Assembly: GCA_039105265.1 (NCBI GenBank)
Contig: JAPFFF010000001.1
Span: 4,650,001 to 4,714,000, forward strand
DNA: 64,000 nucleotides
Direction of reading: 5' to 3'
DNA from: Tritrichomonas musculus
Lineage: Eukaryota; Parabasalia; Tritrichomonadida; Tritrichomonadidae
In this document: positions 9,964 through 20,397 of the stretch, one piece after another
Layout of the letters: every line of letters starts with the position of its first letter
Position numbering within the stretch: the first letter of the stretch is position 1
Notes under the pieces: model-generated
Databases searched by the model: none
What the model was told of the DNA's origin: nothing
What the model saw: only the letters and a program-made list of their open reading frames with translations
Program-made: the position numbers and the translations under genes

Positions 9964-10293
9964 ATGACTGGAATACTTACAAAACAAAACGCTATTGATC
10001 AAGCATTAATTGGTGGTAAAGGTGGTGAACTTACTGAAAACGGATTAATTCAATCATTACATGTTTTTCATGATGCTACATTTGATGGACCAACTAAATT
10101 TGAAGCATTTGATGGTGCTAGTGTTACATTTAAGTCTCAGCCAATGTTTGAAAAAGATATAAACGTTAATGTTGATGGTGAAATAGTAACAATGGGAATA
10201 CTTCAGGAGAATGATAGAAAGCTTGAATTTGCTATTGAATGTGCATCAGATGAAACAAATGTTAGTTTAACTGATGATTCACTAACTTCATAG
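9964..10293 (+). pseudogene. 5' part of a fibre-like gene, cut by internal deletion
   Basis: 109 aa. The first ~90 residues look like the start of a fibre or surface protein (K-Q-N-A-I-D..., then a DGPTKFEAFDGASVTF beta-rich part). The last ~15 residues are read from the opposite strand of the polymerase remnant, showing a join at about 10240-10262. In element 2 the fibre-like gene and polymerase converge tail to tail, so one deletion removed both 3' halves here. It retains a good promoter box and ATG, so a short product could still be made. Confidence 0.55.
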
Positions 10294-11345
10294 TTATGAA
10301 GAACTGATTCAATGTAGTATTTGATTCTATCTAAGTCAGCATTCATCTGAATAACAATTGGAATGTTTGTATGATATTTGTAATTTGTTGCATAAATGGC
10401 TCGTTTTTCATAATCATAACGAATAACTTCATCGTTTTGCTTAATGGGTGTTTCAAATATACCAGATAATTCAAACGTTAATTTAAATGGTTTGCGCTCA
10501 GACTTGAATACTGTATTTTCGAGATAGCCAAAGATATCATCAAGGTCTTTGAACTTATTGAGGTAGTAAACGATAATCGGATCTTTGTTCTTATTTTTGG
10601 TGACAATATCACTATCTTTGGTGAATAATGATTGATGTTCACGAAGTAAACGTTTAGCTTGACAATAATCGTGAGGAATATTGACAATTAAATGATCTAC
10701 ATCTTTGCTTTCAAATTCATGACCAAAATTAGATATCCAATCAATGAATAATTCATTCTCACCTTCAAAGAGTTTTTGGTGATAAGGCTTTAATTCTTTC
10801 ATTATTTCTGGTGCTAATGGTCTCAATAATGGTTTGTTGTTAATTAAGTCTTTGAGCATGCGTTGATAGTTAGCCTTTGATGCATGGATTGTGGTAGTTT
10901 CTTTCTTGAGTTTATCATTGAATTTAGTTTGTGCACGATGTTTATTGAATTCATTAAGGATTTCATCCGCGGCTCTATGAGCCATGGCATCTTTATGTTT
11001 TAATTTATGAAGTTCATTAAACAAAGCATCATCTTTACGTTTATTGATTCGATTAATGTAATCATCACTTTGGTCATAACGCTTTGGCGGATTTAAGTGA
11101 TCAGGTGGGGGAGGAATAGATTTAACACCTTTGACATACCAATATATAGCATTATAGTCTTCATAATCTCCATCATAATTATAATTATCTAATAGTTCAT
11201 CAGTAATGTTGTTAATTATATCCTCACGTAATTGTCCTTCATTATTGTCATAAGCTGATAACATTTCACTAAAGTCAATAGTATCATCGGTGATTAAATT
11301 ATAAAGTTCAATTAATTTATTAATGGGTGCATTATTTATTGACAT
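10203..11345 (-). pseudogene. N-terminal remnant of Maverick DNA polymerase B
   Basis: 380 aa. Residues ~170-360 align with residues ~125-320 of the element 2 polymerase (LLRPL block, (I/V)-(I/V/K)-YY, an ETVFK/NTVFK-x-E-x-KPFK block, (L/T)-GIFE-x-P). Homology ends near codons for VKLTF (~10255-10273), after which the reading runs into the fibre-like gene on the other strand. No exonuclease or polymerase motif remains, so it cannot replicate DNA. The intact counterpart is 27577-32130. Confidence 0.8.
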
Positions 11346-11579
11346 TTGCCTTGCACTAAAAAATTATTAATGATAAAAATAAATATCATCAAATAAATTC
11401 TAACATTAATTTTAACATAAATTATTTATCAAAAAATTTTGCATAAATGATATGTGATATGAAAGAATTAATGGAATAATTAGTGACATGTTATATGAAA
11501 AGTTTGATGATAAAGATTTTAGAATTGAATGATTATTGAAATAGATGCCATATTTTATGAAATTGAATGCATTGAAATT

Positions 11580-11781
11580 TACGGATCTACAGATTTTGCA
11601 TTGAAAAAACTCAGATCTGACAAGATTTACGAATGATTTTAACGAATTTCATTTGTGATAGCATTCAAATTTACAGATTTACGGATCTGACAAGATTTAC
11701 AGATTTCCAGATTCATAGATTAACAGATTTTAAGGATAAACGGATTTCCAGATTCATGAATTTACATATTCGCAGATTCAA
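11580..11781. repeat. subterminal ACAGATTT-type repeats of element 1
   Basis: Just inside the right TIR lies a cluster of related words (ACGGATCT, ACAGATTT, CCAGATTC, GCAGATTC), repeated about 12 times in ~200 bases with GATTTAC/GATTCA variants. It is non-coding and absent from the left side. The 11346-11579 spacer before it holds nothing else. Confidence 0.6.
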
Positions 11782-11991
11782 TTATTTTTGGAATTGTTTG
11801 AAAAATAAAGGCCATAACGAAATTCTTCATGATCGATAAATCAAAAAATTTGCAGTAGTGTCATTGATAACGGCAAATCGAATGTAAATCAAAAATGAAG
11901 ACCACAAATTACAAAATTCTGGGAAGGCAAAAAAAAATACAAATTAGCGAAACTGCATTCTGTACCCATCCTTATCTACATTACACTACTA
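11782..11991 (-). repeat. right terminal inverted repeat of element 1
   Basis: Reverse complement of 3850-4057. It ends CACTACT at 11991 and is followed by the target duplication AAAAT (11992-11996). Confidence 0.92.
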
Positions 11992-11996
11992 AAATA

Positions 11997-13607
11997 CAAT
12001 TTTCAATAAAAAAATAAACAAAAAATCATTTAGCCCCCAAAAAAGAAATGTGATATGAAAAATGGGGGCTAGAATGCATTTTCCCTTTATAAATATTTCA
12101 TATTTTGTTAAAAAGTTCATTTTAATGAATTTTTACATATTTTTTTGAAATATCTAAATAAATAAAGTATTTTTTTAGATTATAATTACATTTAAATATT
12201 TTACATTTAATTTAATAAAGATATGCTAAATATAGATTAATTTGATTCAGGAGTCCGAACTGCAAAAATCAATTTTAAAATCATAAACATTAATAACGAT
12301 TTTTTTTCAATAAGAAATTTTTATTAAAATATTAAGCAAATATCTTTTTATATTTATATGTATATCATAGATTATATAACTTTTAATATTATTATATATA
12401 TTATAAAATATTTAAAATAAATATAAACAATTAATAAACTTTATATAACTGTATATTCTAAATATTGAACAATTATAATTTCAAAGCGCTTTTCATAGAA
12501 TGATAATTTGAGAGAAATAAAATAAATGATTTTCTTTATATATTTTGAAGTTTAATTAAAATTTAAATCAAATGTAGAAAGTTTTTTTTCATTATTTTTT
12601 TTTCATAAATTTTGAATAAAAAAATCTTCGAGAATAAAATTGAGAATATATAGGCGGACTCGAACTTGATTTCCTAAAAAGTCGAGATAAAATTTTCAAT
12701 TCCAAAAGTTAAAACTTAAAATCTATATTTAAAAAAGTTATTTCCAAATTTGTTGGTGTAAAATGTCATTTTAATTTTTTATTTCCAAAAATTTAAGACC
12801 AAATTCCAATTGAAATATTTTTAAATCTGAAAATCTTTGAGTAAAAAGACATTAAAATGTCCCAATCTCTAAAATTTTTTGAACAAAAAATTTTTAATAG
12901 ATTTTAAAATCTCAAACTTAGATTTTAATTTAGCATTAAAAAAGTTCAAATTCCCGAAGTCACAATTTAATTTCTCCTAAATAGAACCTTAATGTCCAAA
13001 AGCTATATCCCAAAAAGTCTCATAAAAATCCTCATCCCTAGGATTTTTTCTCTCAATATGCTTTTTAAAATAGATCAAATATCCTGAGTTTTTTGCTCAA
13101 ATATACTTTCTTTAAATGAAAGTATTTTTTTTTTTTTCATAAGAATAATCAAATGAATAAAAAAAAACTTTTATTTACAAAGAAAGTACATTTGAGTTAA
13201 AAAAAATAAAATAGTTCAATTTATATCATAAAAATGATTTTTATCATGTTTTTATTACTTTTTTTCTTCTAAATAATAGATTTTTCTCTTAATTACATAA
13301 TTTCTATAGTTTACATATTTTTATATTTTTTTCAGTGGTTTATATTTTTCTACCTCAGAAAAAAAATCATATATCGCCACAAGTCGGCCCCGTGGACGAA
13401 AATAAAAAATAATTATATCATTATAATGCTCATTAAAAATAATTAATATATGCAAATTTTGGTGCGAATCTAAATCACTTCACCCTGTCCGCACCTCTTA
13501 TTTTTCTTTAAATTCTTAAAATTTTTTTGAGAAGCTTATGATCGATGAAGCATAACTTTGAATATTAATTCAAAAACCCGTTAAGTTGAGCGCTCAATTT
13601 TTTTAAA
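11997..13607. other. AT-rich host spacer
   Basis: 1.6 kb without a supported gene. It contains C5/G5 words at 12031-12071, long A/T runs, and short GC words such as GGCGGACTCGAAC (~12652) and CTGTCCGCACC (~13484) that may be ends of small repeats. The promoter of the katanin-like gene must lie at its right edge. Confidence 0.4.
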
Positions 13608-15191
13608 ATTCCTCCGAAACTTAAGCTTCTCCAAAACGTCATTGCACACGAGGGAATCGTCAACACTGTTTGCCTAGGTCACAAAACAGCTCGTGTTTTT
13701 GCATCTGGCGGTGACGATCGTTTTTTATATTTATGGGCTATTGGAAATAATAATCCCAGATCTACTTTTGGTCCTTTACAGTCATCAGTTACTGCAGCAA
13801 AATTTGATGAAACTGAAGAAAAAATTTTATGTGGAAATCAAGGTGGAACTGTTATGTTATTTGATCTCAACGAAACAAGATGTATCAATACTTGGGCTGC
13901 TCATCGTTCAGCTGTAAATTCATTGTTTTATCACCCTCAAAACGGAAAACTAGTTTTAAGTTGTGGATATGATGGGAAAATGAAAATTTTTTCGCAAGGT
14001 CAACGTGCAGCAATACAAACATATCAAGCGCATAATGGTTCTGCTAATTGTGTTTGTTGCTCACCAGATGGAAAATATGTAGCAACTGGTGGTGATGATA
14101 AAACAATTAAAATATTTGATATTGTTGCTCAAAGGCAAATTGCGAAATTTGATGCGCATACAGATTCTGTTACATGTGTAGCTTTTCATCCAAGTGATCC
14201 AATTCTAATGAGTGGATCAACTGACAGATCAATTCGATTTTTTGATTTAGAAACAATGAAAGAGATATCTGTTTCTTTTCCTCTAGACTCTTCTCCTATT
14301 GACTTAATTACATTTGTCCAAAATGAAAATATTGCATTATCAGCTTCTCCTGATTACTTAAAAGTTGTTGGATGGTCGCCACCAGAATTTTTTGATCTTT
14401 TTACACTTGGCTTAGAAAAAGTTCATGATTTATCTATTTCTGATAGGGTGGCTACAATTGCATCATCTTCAGGTGACAGATGTATAATTCATAAATTACG
14501 TTTGGATCAACTAAAACCATTGTCAGAAAGGCCTGTTAGATCGCGTCCATCTACACCTCGCTTACTAGATATGGAAACAATTAAAAAAACGCCATCAGTT
14601 ATATCAAATAAATCTTCAAGTGAGCAAATACCTCAGCAACCTTCTTCTAAGAAAAGTACTAGATTATTAAAAACAACAGAGGCGATTAAAAGTAATGAAT
14701 CTAATGTTTTCCAGACTTTTCGTCAGGAACGAAGTCAATTTATGTCATCAATGAATGATAAATATTCAAGACTTACTAGAATTAAAGACTTAATACAACA
14801 AGTTGGTCTTACCAAAACATTGCAAACTGTTTCAGAAAGTGGTGATTTAGGTATTGAGTTATTAATATTACTCAGAATGAAACCTGAGGCAGTGAAACTT
14901 GAGCATTCTGCATTGATAATGCAAATAGCTGCTAGGACTTTCGACCGTGATCCTGATTTAGCAATAACAACAGTAGAATCGATGCTTCAAGCTTTTGGAA
15001 AGCTTGTTAATGCAACTCGCCAAATTTCATCAAACGATGCCTCATATCAAAAGAGGAAAAAAACATGTGAACTTTTTATTGAAAGCTTTAAGGAAATTTC
15101 ACCAAAATTAAGAAACATTGCTGTTGGAAATTCTCCTTCAGGACAGACAGCTGCTGCAATTCTAGACGAGTGGAAAATATTTTTAAGATGA
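13608..15191 (+). CDS. katanin p80-like WD40 protein
   Basis: 527 codons. The N-terminal ~300 residues are WD40 repeats (blades show GGDDR...LYLW, SCGYDGKMKIF, TGGDDKTIKIFD, SGSTDRSIRFFD). A polar linker follows, then a helical C-terminal domain (about 390-527) resembling the con80 domain, by which katanin p80 binds and targets the p60 microtubule-severing ATPase. The frame is open and homologous upstream of the first ATG (13854) through two more blades, back to an ATT at 13608, where the family start would be expected (PPKLKLLQ...AHEG). The frame is closed by a TGA about 20 bases further up. So the start codon is either ATT, lost, or mis-sequenced. A shorter product from 13854 would lack the first blades. 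Confidence 0.8.
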   Translation: MPPKLKLLQNVIAHEGIVNTVCLGHKTARVFASGGDDRFLYLWAIGNNNPRSTFGPLQSSVTAAKFDETEEKILCGNQGGTVMLFDLNETRCINTWAAHRSAVNSLFYHPQNGKLVLSCGYDGKMKIFSQGQRAAIQTYQAHNGSANCVCCSPDGKYVATGGDDKTIKIFDIVAQRQIAKFDAHTDSVTCVAFHPSDPILMSGSTDRSIRFFDLETMKEISVSFPLDSSPIDLITFVQNENIALSASPDYLKVVGWSPPEFFDLFTLGLEKVHDLSISDRVATIASSSGDRCIIHKLRLDQLKPLSERPVRSRPSTPRLLDMETIKKTPSVISNKSSSEQIPQQPSSKKSTRLLKTTEAIKSNESNVFQTFRQERSQFMSSMNDKYSRLTRIKDLIQQVGLTKTLQTVSESGDLGIELLILLRMKPEAVKLEHSALIMQIAARTFDRDPDLAITTVESMLQAFGKLVNATRQISSNDASYQKRKKTCELFIESFKEISPKLRNIAVGNSPSGQTAAAILDEWKIFLR

Positions 15192-15403
15192 TTTTGTCCC
15201 TTCTTTTTTATTTTTATATATATTTATTTATTTATTTAAAATATCAAACATTTAATATTTTCTTAATACTCTTTTATTTCTTCTTACGGTGTAGAGTTTT
15301 GTTAATGCAATGTTGAGTCTCTTTTATATTGTTGGTCTTTTACAAGAATTTGAATTAATTACAAAATTCAATGGATTGGAAGAACGTTTATTAATTTTTA
15401 AAA

Positions 15404-15973
15404 ATGAAATCAGCAACAGCTTTCCCCCAGTCTAAAATTAAAGAAATTGCGCTTACCGATCCAGATGTTAAAGACATTTCAAAACCAGCTATTGAAGTTT
15501 TAAAAAATGCAGCAGAAATTTTTGCAGCCCAATTTTTCCAAAAATGTTTTGAGGAAGCTCATAGAGGGAGAAGAATAACATCTAAAATAAATGATTTTAT
15601 ATCAGTTGTAAATAAAGACGAAGTATTAAATCAAATGCTTAGTCAATTCATAGTCAATCAAAGAGACATCGAAAAAGATGAAAATGATGCTATTGACGAT
15701 ATAGAAAATGTAGCAGATGATATCGATGCTTCAAAACACAGCTCGGAAAATAATTCAGGAAATGAAATTGAAAACGAGGAAATTATAGAGGAAATTCAAA
15801 ATAACGAGGAGAATAATGATGATGAAAATAACGAAAATAGTGACGATCAATATGACTTCAATGATGAAGATATTAAGCCAAGCAAATCAGATTCATCATC
15901 AAGCTCAGATTCGGATTTAAATATTGAAGATGACGATGATGAGAACAAATACTTAGATGTAGACGACGATTGA
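15404..15973 (+). CDS. histone-fold protein (NF-YC/Dpb3/POLE4-like) with acidic tail
   Basis: 189 aa. Residues ~5-95 resemble the CBF/NF-Y family histone fold (FPQSKIKEIALTDPDVK ... A-x-E-x-FAAQFFQKCFEEA ... I-x-x-x-D-F). Such proteins pair with a partner to bind DNA in NF-Y, CHRAC or DNA polymerase epsilon. The rest is an extremely Asp/Glu/Asn/Ser-rich low-complexity tail of ~95 residues, which resembles histone-binding acidic tails. Partner and exact complex cannot be told from sequence. Host gene, downstream of the katanin-like gene on the same strand with its own 212-base spacer. Confidence 0.75.
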   Translation: MKSATAFPQSKIKEIALTDPDVKDISKPAIEVLKNAAEIFAAQFFQKCFEEAHRGRRITSKINDFISVVNKDEVLNQMLSQFIVNQRDIEKDENDAIDDIENVADDIDASKHSSENNSGNEIENEEIIEEIQNNEENNDDENNENSDDQYDFNDEDIKPSKSDSSSSSDSDLNIEDDDDENKYLDVDDD

Positions 15974-16111
15974 AATAGTATAATAATGTTTCAGATTAAA
16001 TATTGTTTTTTGTTTTCCATTTTATTATATTTTTAAGAAAAGAGTAAAAAAAAAAATATTAAAAGCAAATGTTATTTGTTTATTTCGAACTAATAAAAAA
16101 AGTGAATTGTT

Positions 16112-18016
16112 TTATGGTGTGCATCTGTTCATTAAACGTGGATAGAGGCAGCAATCACGAATGTGTGGGATATCGAGAATCCACCTAATTAATCTCTCTG
16201 TACCAAGTCCAAATCCACCATGTGGGCATGTTCCATATCTTCTCTGATCGACATACCAATAATATGGATCTGGGTTGAGTTGATTTTTCTCATAGGCTTC
16301 AAGAAGTTCATCAACTTGATCCATACGCATTGATCCACCAACAACTTCACCAACTCCTGGGACAAGTAAATCGCAAGATTCTGTGAGACGAGTATCATCT
16401 GCGCACTTCTTCATGTAAAACGCTTTCATTTCAGCTGGGAAACGGATCATGAAAGTAGGAACGCCAATCATATCGACCATTGTTCTTTCTGCAAGTTCTG
16501 GAATATCATCTCCATATTTGAAAAGATCATCTGGATTTTCTGGATCTTTAAGGATTTTATGTTCATTGCAATATGCAATTGCTTCAAGATATGTAATGCG
16601 TTTGAATGGTTTTTGAAGAGCTTTGAATTGAGGATTTCGCTTCTTAATGATTTCACCTGTTATTCCTTGAACAAGCCTGTTTGTAACATCATAAACAAGA
16701 TCTTCAATACGGTTCATAAGTTCATTGAAGTCAATAAATCCATATTCAGCTTCAATGTGAGTAAATTCAGTAAGGTGTCTTGGTGTCTTTGATTTTTCAG
16801 CACGGAATGAAGATTGGATGCAGAAGACATCACCAAGTGATGGAAGGCATGTTTCAAGATAAAGTTGAGATGATTGTGTAAGGTAAGCAGGTTGGCCATA
16901 ATAATCAAGCTTGAATAATGTTGCGCCACCTTCGCACTGTGTTTGAACAAGTTCTGGGCAAACAACTTCATTAACTCCGTGTTGGAAGAAGTGTTCACGA
17001 ATGAATCTGGTAAGATAATCACGAACAACTAAAACAGATGATGCATTTTCACCACGAATAACAAGATGGCGGTTATCAAGAAGAATATCTGGTGAGGAAT
17101 CTTTTGAAACAATGCTTTCAAAGTCTGATGGTGCATTACCAACCATTTCCCAGTAATCAGCAACAAGTTCGAAACCTCCTGGTGCACGTTCATCTTTATT
17201 GATTGTTCCAACAATCATAACTGTTGCCTCAACGTGAATTGTTAAAGCAGCAACAGTTTGTGTCAATTTGCCTGATAAAACACACTGGAGGAAACCTGTA
17301 CCATCTCTTAAAATGAAGAAGAAGAGTTGACCTTGCTTCCTGAGTCTGTGAACCCATCCAAAAACGCGAACACGGCCATCATCAGCTTTGATAGCACCAA
17401 TCTTCTTTGTTGTGGATTGAGGGAGTGATTTATCTTCTTCAAGGACGATTGATTTTGCCCTTTCAATATCAGCAGCTAATTTTTCAGCGGCTTCTTTTTC
17501 TTCAGCTTCCTTCTTTGCAGCATTTTCTGCACGGCCTTTAGCTGTATTGAATAAACGAGTAAGGTTTTTCTTGTTTGTCTTAAGAGCGCTTTTTGTAGCT
17601 GGTTGTGTAAGTTGAGCTATTTTCTCTTGAGCGTCTTTGAAAATTTTGAGGTTAGCGTCAGATAATGGAACTTCTTGTGGGTAGGTACCAAATTCTTGGA
17701 ATGGCTTAATAATGTAATTTTGAACGGTATAAAGCATTCTGCAGTGATCGAGTGCAGTTTCTTCTGTGATCGCTTTTGAATAGAATTGGTCACCAATTTC
17801 TTCAATTCTTTCTTGATTTTTGGCAACAAGATAGTCCATAGCTGGTTTTAATATTGAAGGTGGGTGAAGAGGCCAGCCAATGGTCTCAAGGCATTGGCAA
17901 ATAATGTGAATTACTGATCCAATGGCAACATCATGATTCTCATCGATAATAACTTGGAGAGAATGAGCGACATGAGAAAAATCCCATTGTTTGATAGTTA
18001 TTGTTGTATCAGTCAT
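16112..18016 (-). CDS. asparaginyl-tRNA synthetase, cytosolic
   Basis: 634 aa, class IIb. Charges tRNA-Asn. An N-terminal ~200-residue helical and Lys/Ala-rich extension precedes the OB-fold anticodon-binding domain (VRVFGWVHRLRKQGQLFFFI). The class II core follows: motif 2 around FRAEKSKTPRHLTEFTHIEA and motif 3 GGFGLGTERLIRWIL near the C terminus. The HLTEFTHIEAEY form favours Asn over Asp specificity. Complete, ending 12 residues after motif 3 in the usual LYPR. Host housekeeping gene; start at the first Met, next to an AT-rich leader. Confidence 0.93.
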   Translation of the reverse strand: MTDTTITIKQWDFSHVAHSLQVIIDENHDVAIGSVIHIICQCLETIGWPLHPPSILKPAMDYLVAKNQERIEEIGDQFYSKAITEETALDHCRMLYTVQNYIIKPFQEFGTYPQEVPLSDANLKIFKDAQEKIAQLTQPATKSALKTNKKNLTRLFNTAKGRAENAAKKEAEEKEAAEKLAADIERAKSIVLEEDKSLPQSTTKKIGAIKADDGRVRVFGWVHRLRKQGQLFFFILRDGTGFLQCVLSGKLTQTVAALTIHVEATVMIVGTINKDERAPGGFELVADYWEMVGNAPSDFESIVSKDSSPDILLDNRHLVIRGENASSVLVVRDYLTRFIREHFFQHGVNEVVCPELVQTQCEGGATLFKLDYYGQPAYLTQSSQLYLETCLPSLGDVFCIQSSFRAEKSKTPRHLTEFTHIEAEYGFIDFNELMNRIEDLVYDVTNRLVQGITGEIIKKRNPQFKALQKPFKRITYLEAIAYCNEHKILKDPENPDDLFKYGDDIPELAERTMVDMIGVPTFMIRFPAEMKAFYMKKCADDTRLTESCDLLVPGVGEVVGGSMRMDQVDELLEAYEKNQLNPDPYYWYVDQRRYGTCPHGGFGLGTERLIRWILDIPHIRDCCLYPRLMNRCTP

Positions 18017-18780
18017 TTTTCTCTAATAAAAATGAAATACAGGATGTTCGACCAATCTTTCTGAAAAATTTCAATATTAATCAAGTCATATCACTTAACA
18101 TAATTCAAAAGTTTTAAAATTTTGCTCAAATTTTTGAATTTGATTTGAATTTTATATAAACTAATTGAAATAACAAAAAAAGAGTTATTTATTTGCCACG
18201 ATATTTTCATTAATATATAAAAATTCCGGAAAATATCCCTTCTCGTTCCACCAGCCCCAACCGATTAAGCTTCCTATCAACCTCTTTTACCAGGCTTAGC
18301 TTTCCAAGGTCTCTCTCCCTAAGTTCACTCACACGAAGCAGCCCCGTCTCGTCAACATGCCATAACAAATCCTCAAAACCACTGTCGCTCTGGTGCTCTC
18401 TAAACAAAAAATACCATAAAAAAAAGTTTAAAAATAATGTTTACTCAAATACAATCATTAATGTTTTGGTTAAGCTTCCTCTCAATAAAATTTTATTCAT
18501 CAGCTTCGGCTGCATCATAAATCTATTCTTGAAATGGTTTCTTTATTGGTAGAAATTTACCTTTTTCCATTCGTTCTTTGATGATTCTTTCTGCATGAAA
18601 AGAACAAGTCACTCATATTCAGCACATTCATTGATAAACTTTTCAATATGGAGTGCAATGTGACGTTCATTTTATCGAAACTAAGAGAAAATTTGCCTTT
18701 TTTGCTTTTGTTTTTGAAAGTTTTATGCTTGTGGTGCATGGTGATCTTGCTCTTCTTAAGTAAAGAGGTAGTAGAGTGGT
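18017..18780. other. spacer with a GC-rich islet and eroded coding traces
   Basis: 18225-18405 is clearly richer in G+C than its surroundings and open for 65 codons on the minus strand, but unrecognised. 18500-18600 on the minus strand reads HAERIIKERMEKGKF...., a stop, then DAAEADE-stop, which looks like the tail of a decayed host gene I cannot name. No intact gene. Confidence 0.4.
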
Positions 18781-18789
18781 TAAGGAGGT

Positions 18790-20200
18790 TTACGTTGTCA
18801 ATTCCCTCCACCCATCCTTAACAGCCCCAAAACAGCTAGTTTCAAGCATTTTCAGCAAACCCCAATGTAATCACCTCCCGAGAAGCTCAAAACATACGAA
18901 AAACAGCAGTTACGGACCTCCAAACGAGTCCCCAAAAACAGCCAAAACCAAGACTCCAGAGATGTTTGGAAACAACAGTCGAACTATTATATAACTATTA
19001 CGTTCATCATGAAGACTTCGACTGTGTCGACGTCCCCGAAAACGCAATGCTAAACGACATAAAACAAATCATATCGAACTGTAAGCACACGTTCCATAAA
19101 CATATCTACTTCTTCAGTTCCAGTATTAGACCAGTCTATCATTATTTTGTGCTCGAGGGAATCGTCGAAACAGTGAAGGGCAATAAGGTAATACAACTCA
19201 TTGAAGTTCAACCTAGTAACAGATGAGTACAGACATGACACTCTCTACGTAAGTGATCGAATGATTGAGCGAACGAATAGCATGAAAAAGACCGAATTAC
19301 CAAAAAAGAGGTAAATTTTTGAGTTCCGTCTATTTATCGAAGATCATCTGGGCTGATAACATCATGACTATGCGTTGAGATCTGAACGTCGTTGGTGGTA
19401 CTGTTGACGTACTTGCTTACGATTACTCAGTGTTGAAAGTTATCATTAACGGGATTCAAGAACAACTTCGATTACAAGCTGAGTACAACTATTACATCAA
19501 ATCAATTCAGAAAGGTTTTGTCATTTTGGGAGATATCCTCAACGTATTAACCTGTTTCATTAAGTTGGCCTCAACAGCATCGGCTCTAACCCTAAACGAC
19601 GATAAGATCAACATCAATACGTATAGCATTGAAGACTTCACGTTTCCATGGGAGGTCCTGGTGACGATTGGCCTGGTAGTAAGAAACCGATTAGTGGACA
19701 GTTCTTGTTTGACATGGACATGAGCGCTGCTGGTCAAGTACTCAAATGATTCATTCCAACACAAACAGAAGTTCCAGCTGCTGCATCATCACTGACCGCC
19801 ACAGATCTAATATTAAATGCTTTGAATTCGTTAACTCAGATAGGTACCACAACTAAGACATTGTTCGCGGGTGGACTTACTCTTCATCGAGTACAGTAAA
19901 TGATTGAAGGTGTTCGAACTATATCTCATTCGATACATAACATCACAGATTCAGTTCGTAAACATCGCAATAACACCATTGTCAATCACACAGTCGAGAG
20001 CACAGATGGCATGGAGTTGGATGATTTAGATGAAGATGATCTCGATGACCAGACTCATGTTACTAGATTAACTCATGAGACTACTACTAATGCTGATTCC
20101 CGCTTCGGTGATCGAAATCTCGAATCATTATCGAATCTCACTAATGAAGAACTCTTAGGGCTGAATTCATCTGACGTCAATTCTGATCAAAAAGACGAAA
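18790..20200 (+). pseudogene. decayed Maverick fibre-like gene relic
   Basis: A compositionally distinct stretch (more C/G, C-rich upper strand) with reading frames broken many times. At ~19345-19430 it reads ADNIMTMR, a stop, then DLNVVGGTVDVLAYDYS. This matches ITTMRNDLNMVSNNVDVISYD of the element 3 fibre-like protein (49643-52399) and its decayed neighbour. Downstream parts (19900-20200; Ser/Thr/Asp-rich) and upstream parts (18966-19226) may belong to the same relic but are not recognised individually. No TIRs are seen, so it is a fragment. Confidence 0.55.
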
Positions 20201-20397
20201 GTTTATATGATAATCTTCGTATTGATACAGTTTTTGCTTTTGAAGGAATCAATATAGATTATGTTATCTTGATTTGTATTAGATCAAATAAAAAGATAAA
20301 TATTGGCCTTTCAATTGATATGGGAAGATTAAATGTTGCATTAACAAGAGAGAAAAAAGGTTTTTCATCATTTACTTTGCAAATTAAATTAAATTAA
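20201..20397 (+). pseudogene. C-terminal fragment of a UPF1-like SF1 helicase
   Basis: Residues encoded at ~20218-20370 read DTVFAFEGINIDYVILICIRSN, then IGLSIDMGRLNVALTREKKG. This corresponds to motifs V and VI of UPF1/Dna2-type superfamily 1 helicases (VD-x-FQG-x-E-x-D-x-VI-x-S-x-VR, then RRLNVALTRAK). No upstream helicase domain is present; the frame runs straight into the Maverick relic, giving a chimeric open frame (19900-20397). A non-functional relic. Confidence 0.7.

Larger units (their letters stand above)
3850..11991. mobile_element. Maverick/Polinton element 1, internally deleted
   Basis: An 8,142-base element bounded by long inverted repeats starting AGTAGTGTAATG and flanked by AAAAT on both sides (3845-3849 and 11992-11996; a 6-base TAAAAT reading is possible because of one shared base). 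It encodes an FtsK/HerA-type packaging ATPase, candidate major and minor capsid proteins and small proteins homologous to those of element 2, but only the N-terminal third of the polymerase. No integrase is visible. Intact Mavericks are typically 15-25 kb, so this is a deletion derivative that would need help in trans to move. Confidence 0.88.

Noticed and set aside
16189-17829. Several 60-104 codon frames inside the AsnRS gene
   Set aside because: Shadows of the AsnRS frame without their own signals.
18765-18830. tRNA-like word TAGTAGAGTGG with a GGAGG...CCTCC stem
   Set aside because: It resembles a tRNA A box but no proper B box or cloverleaf follows.
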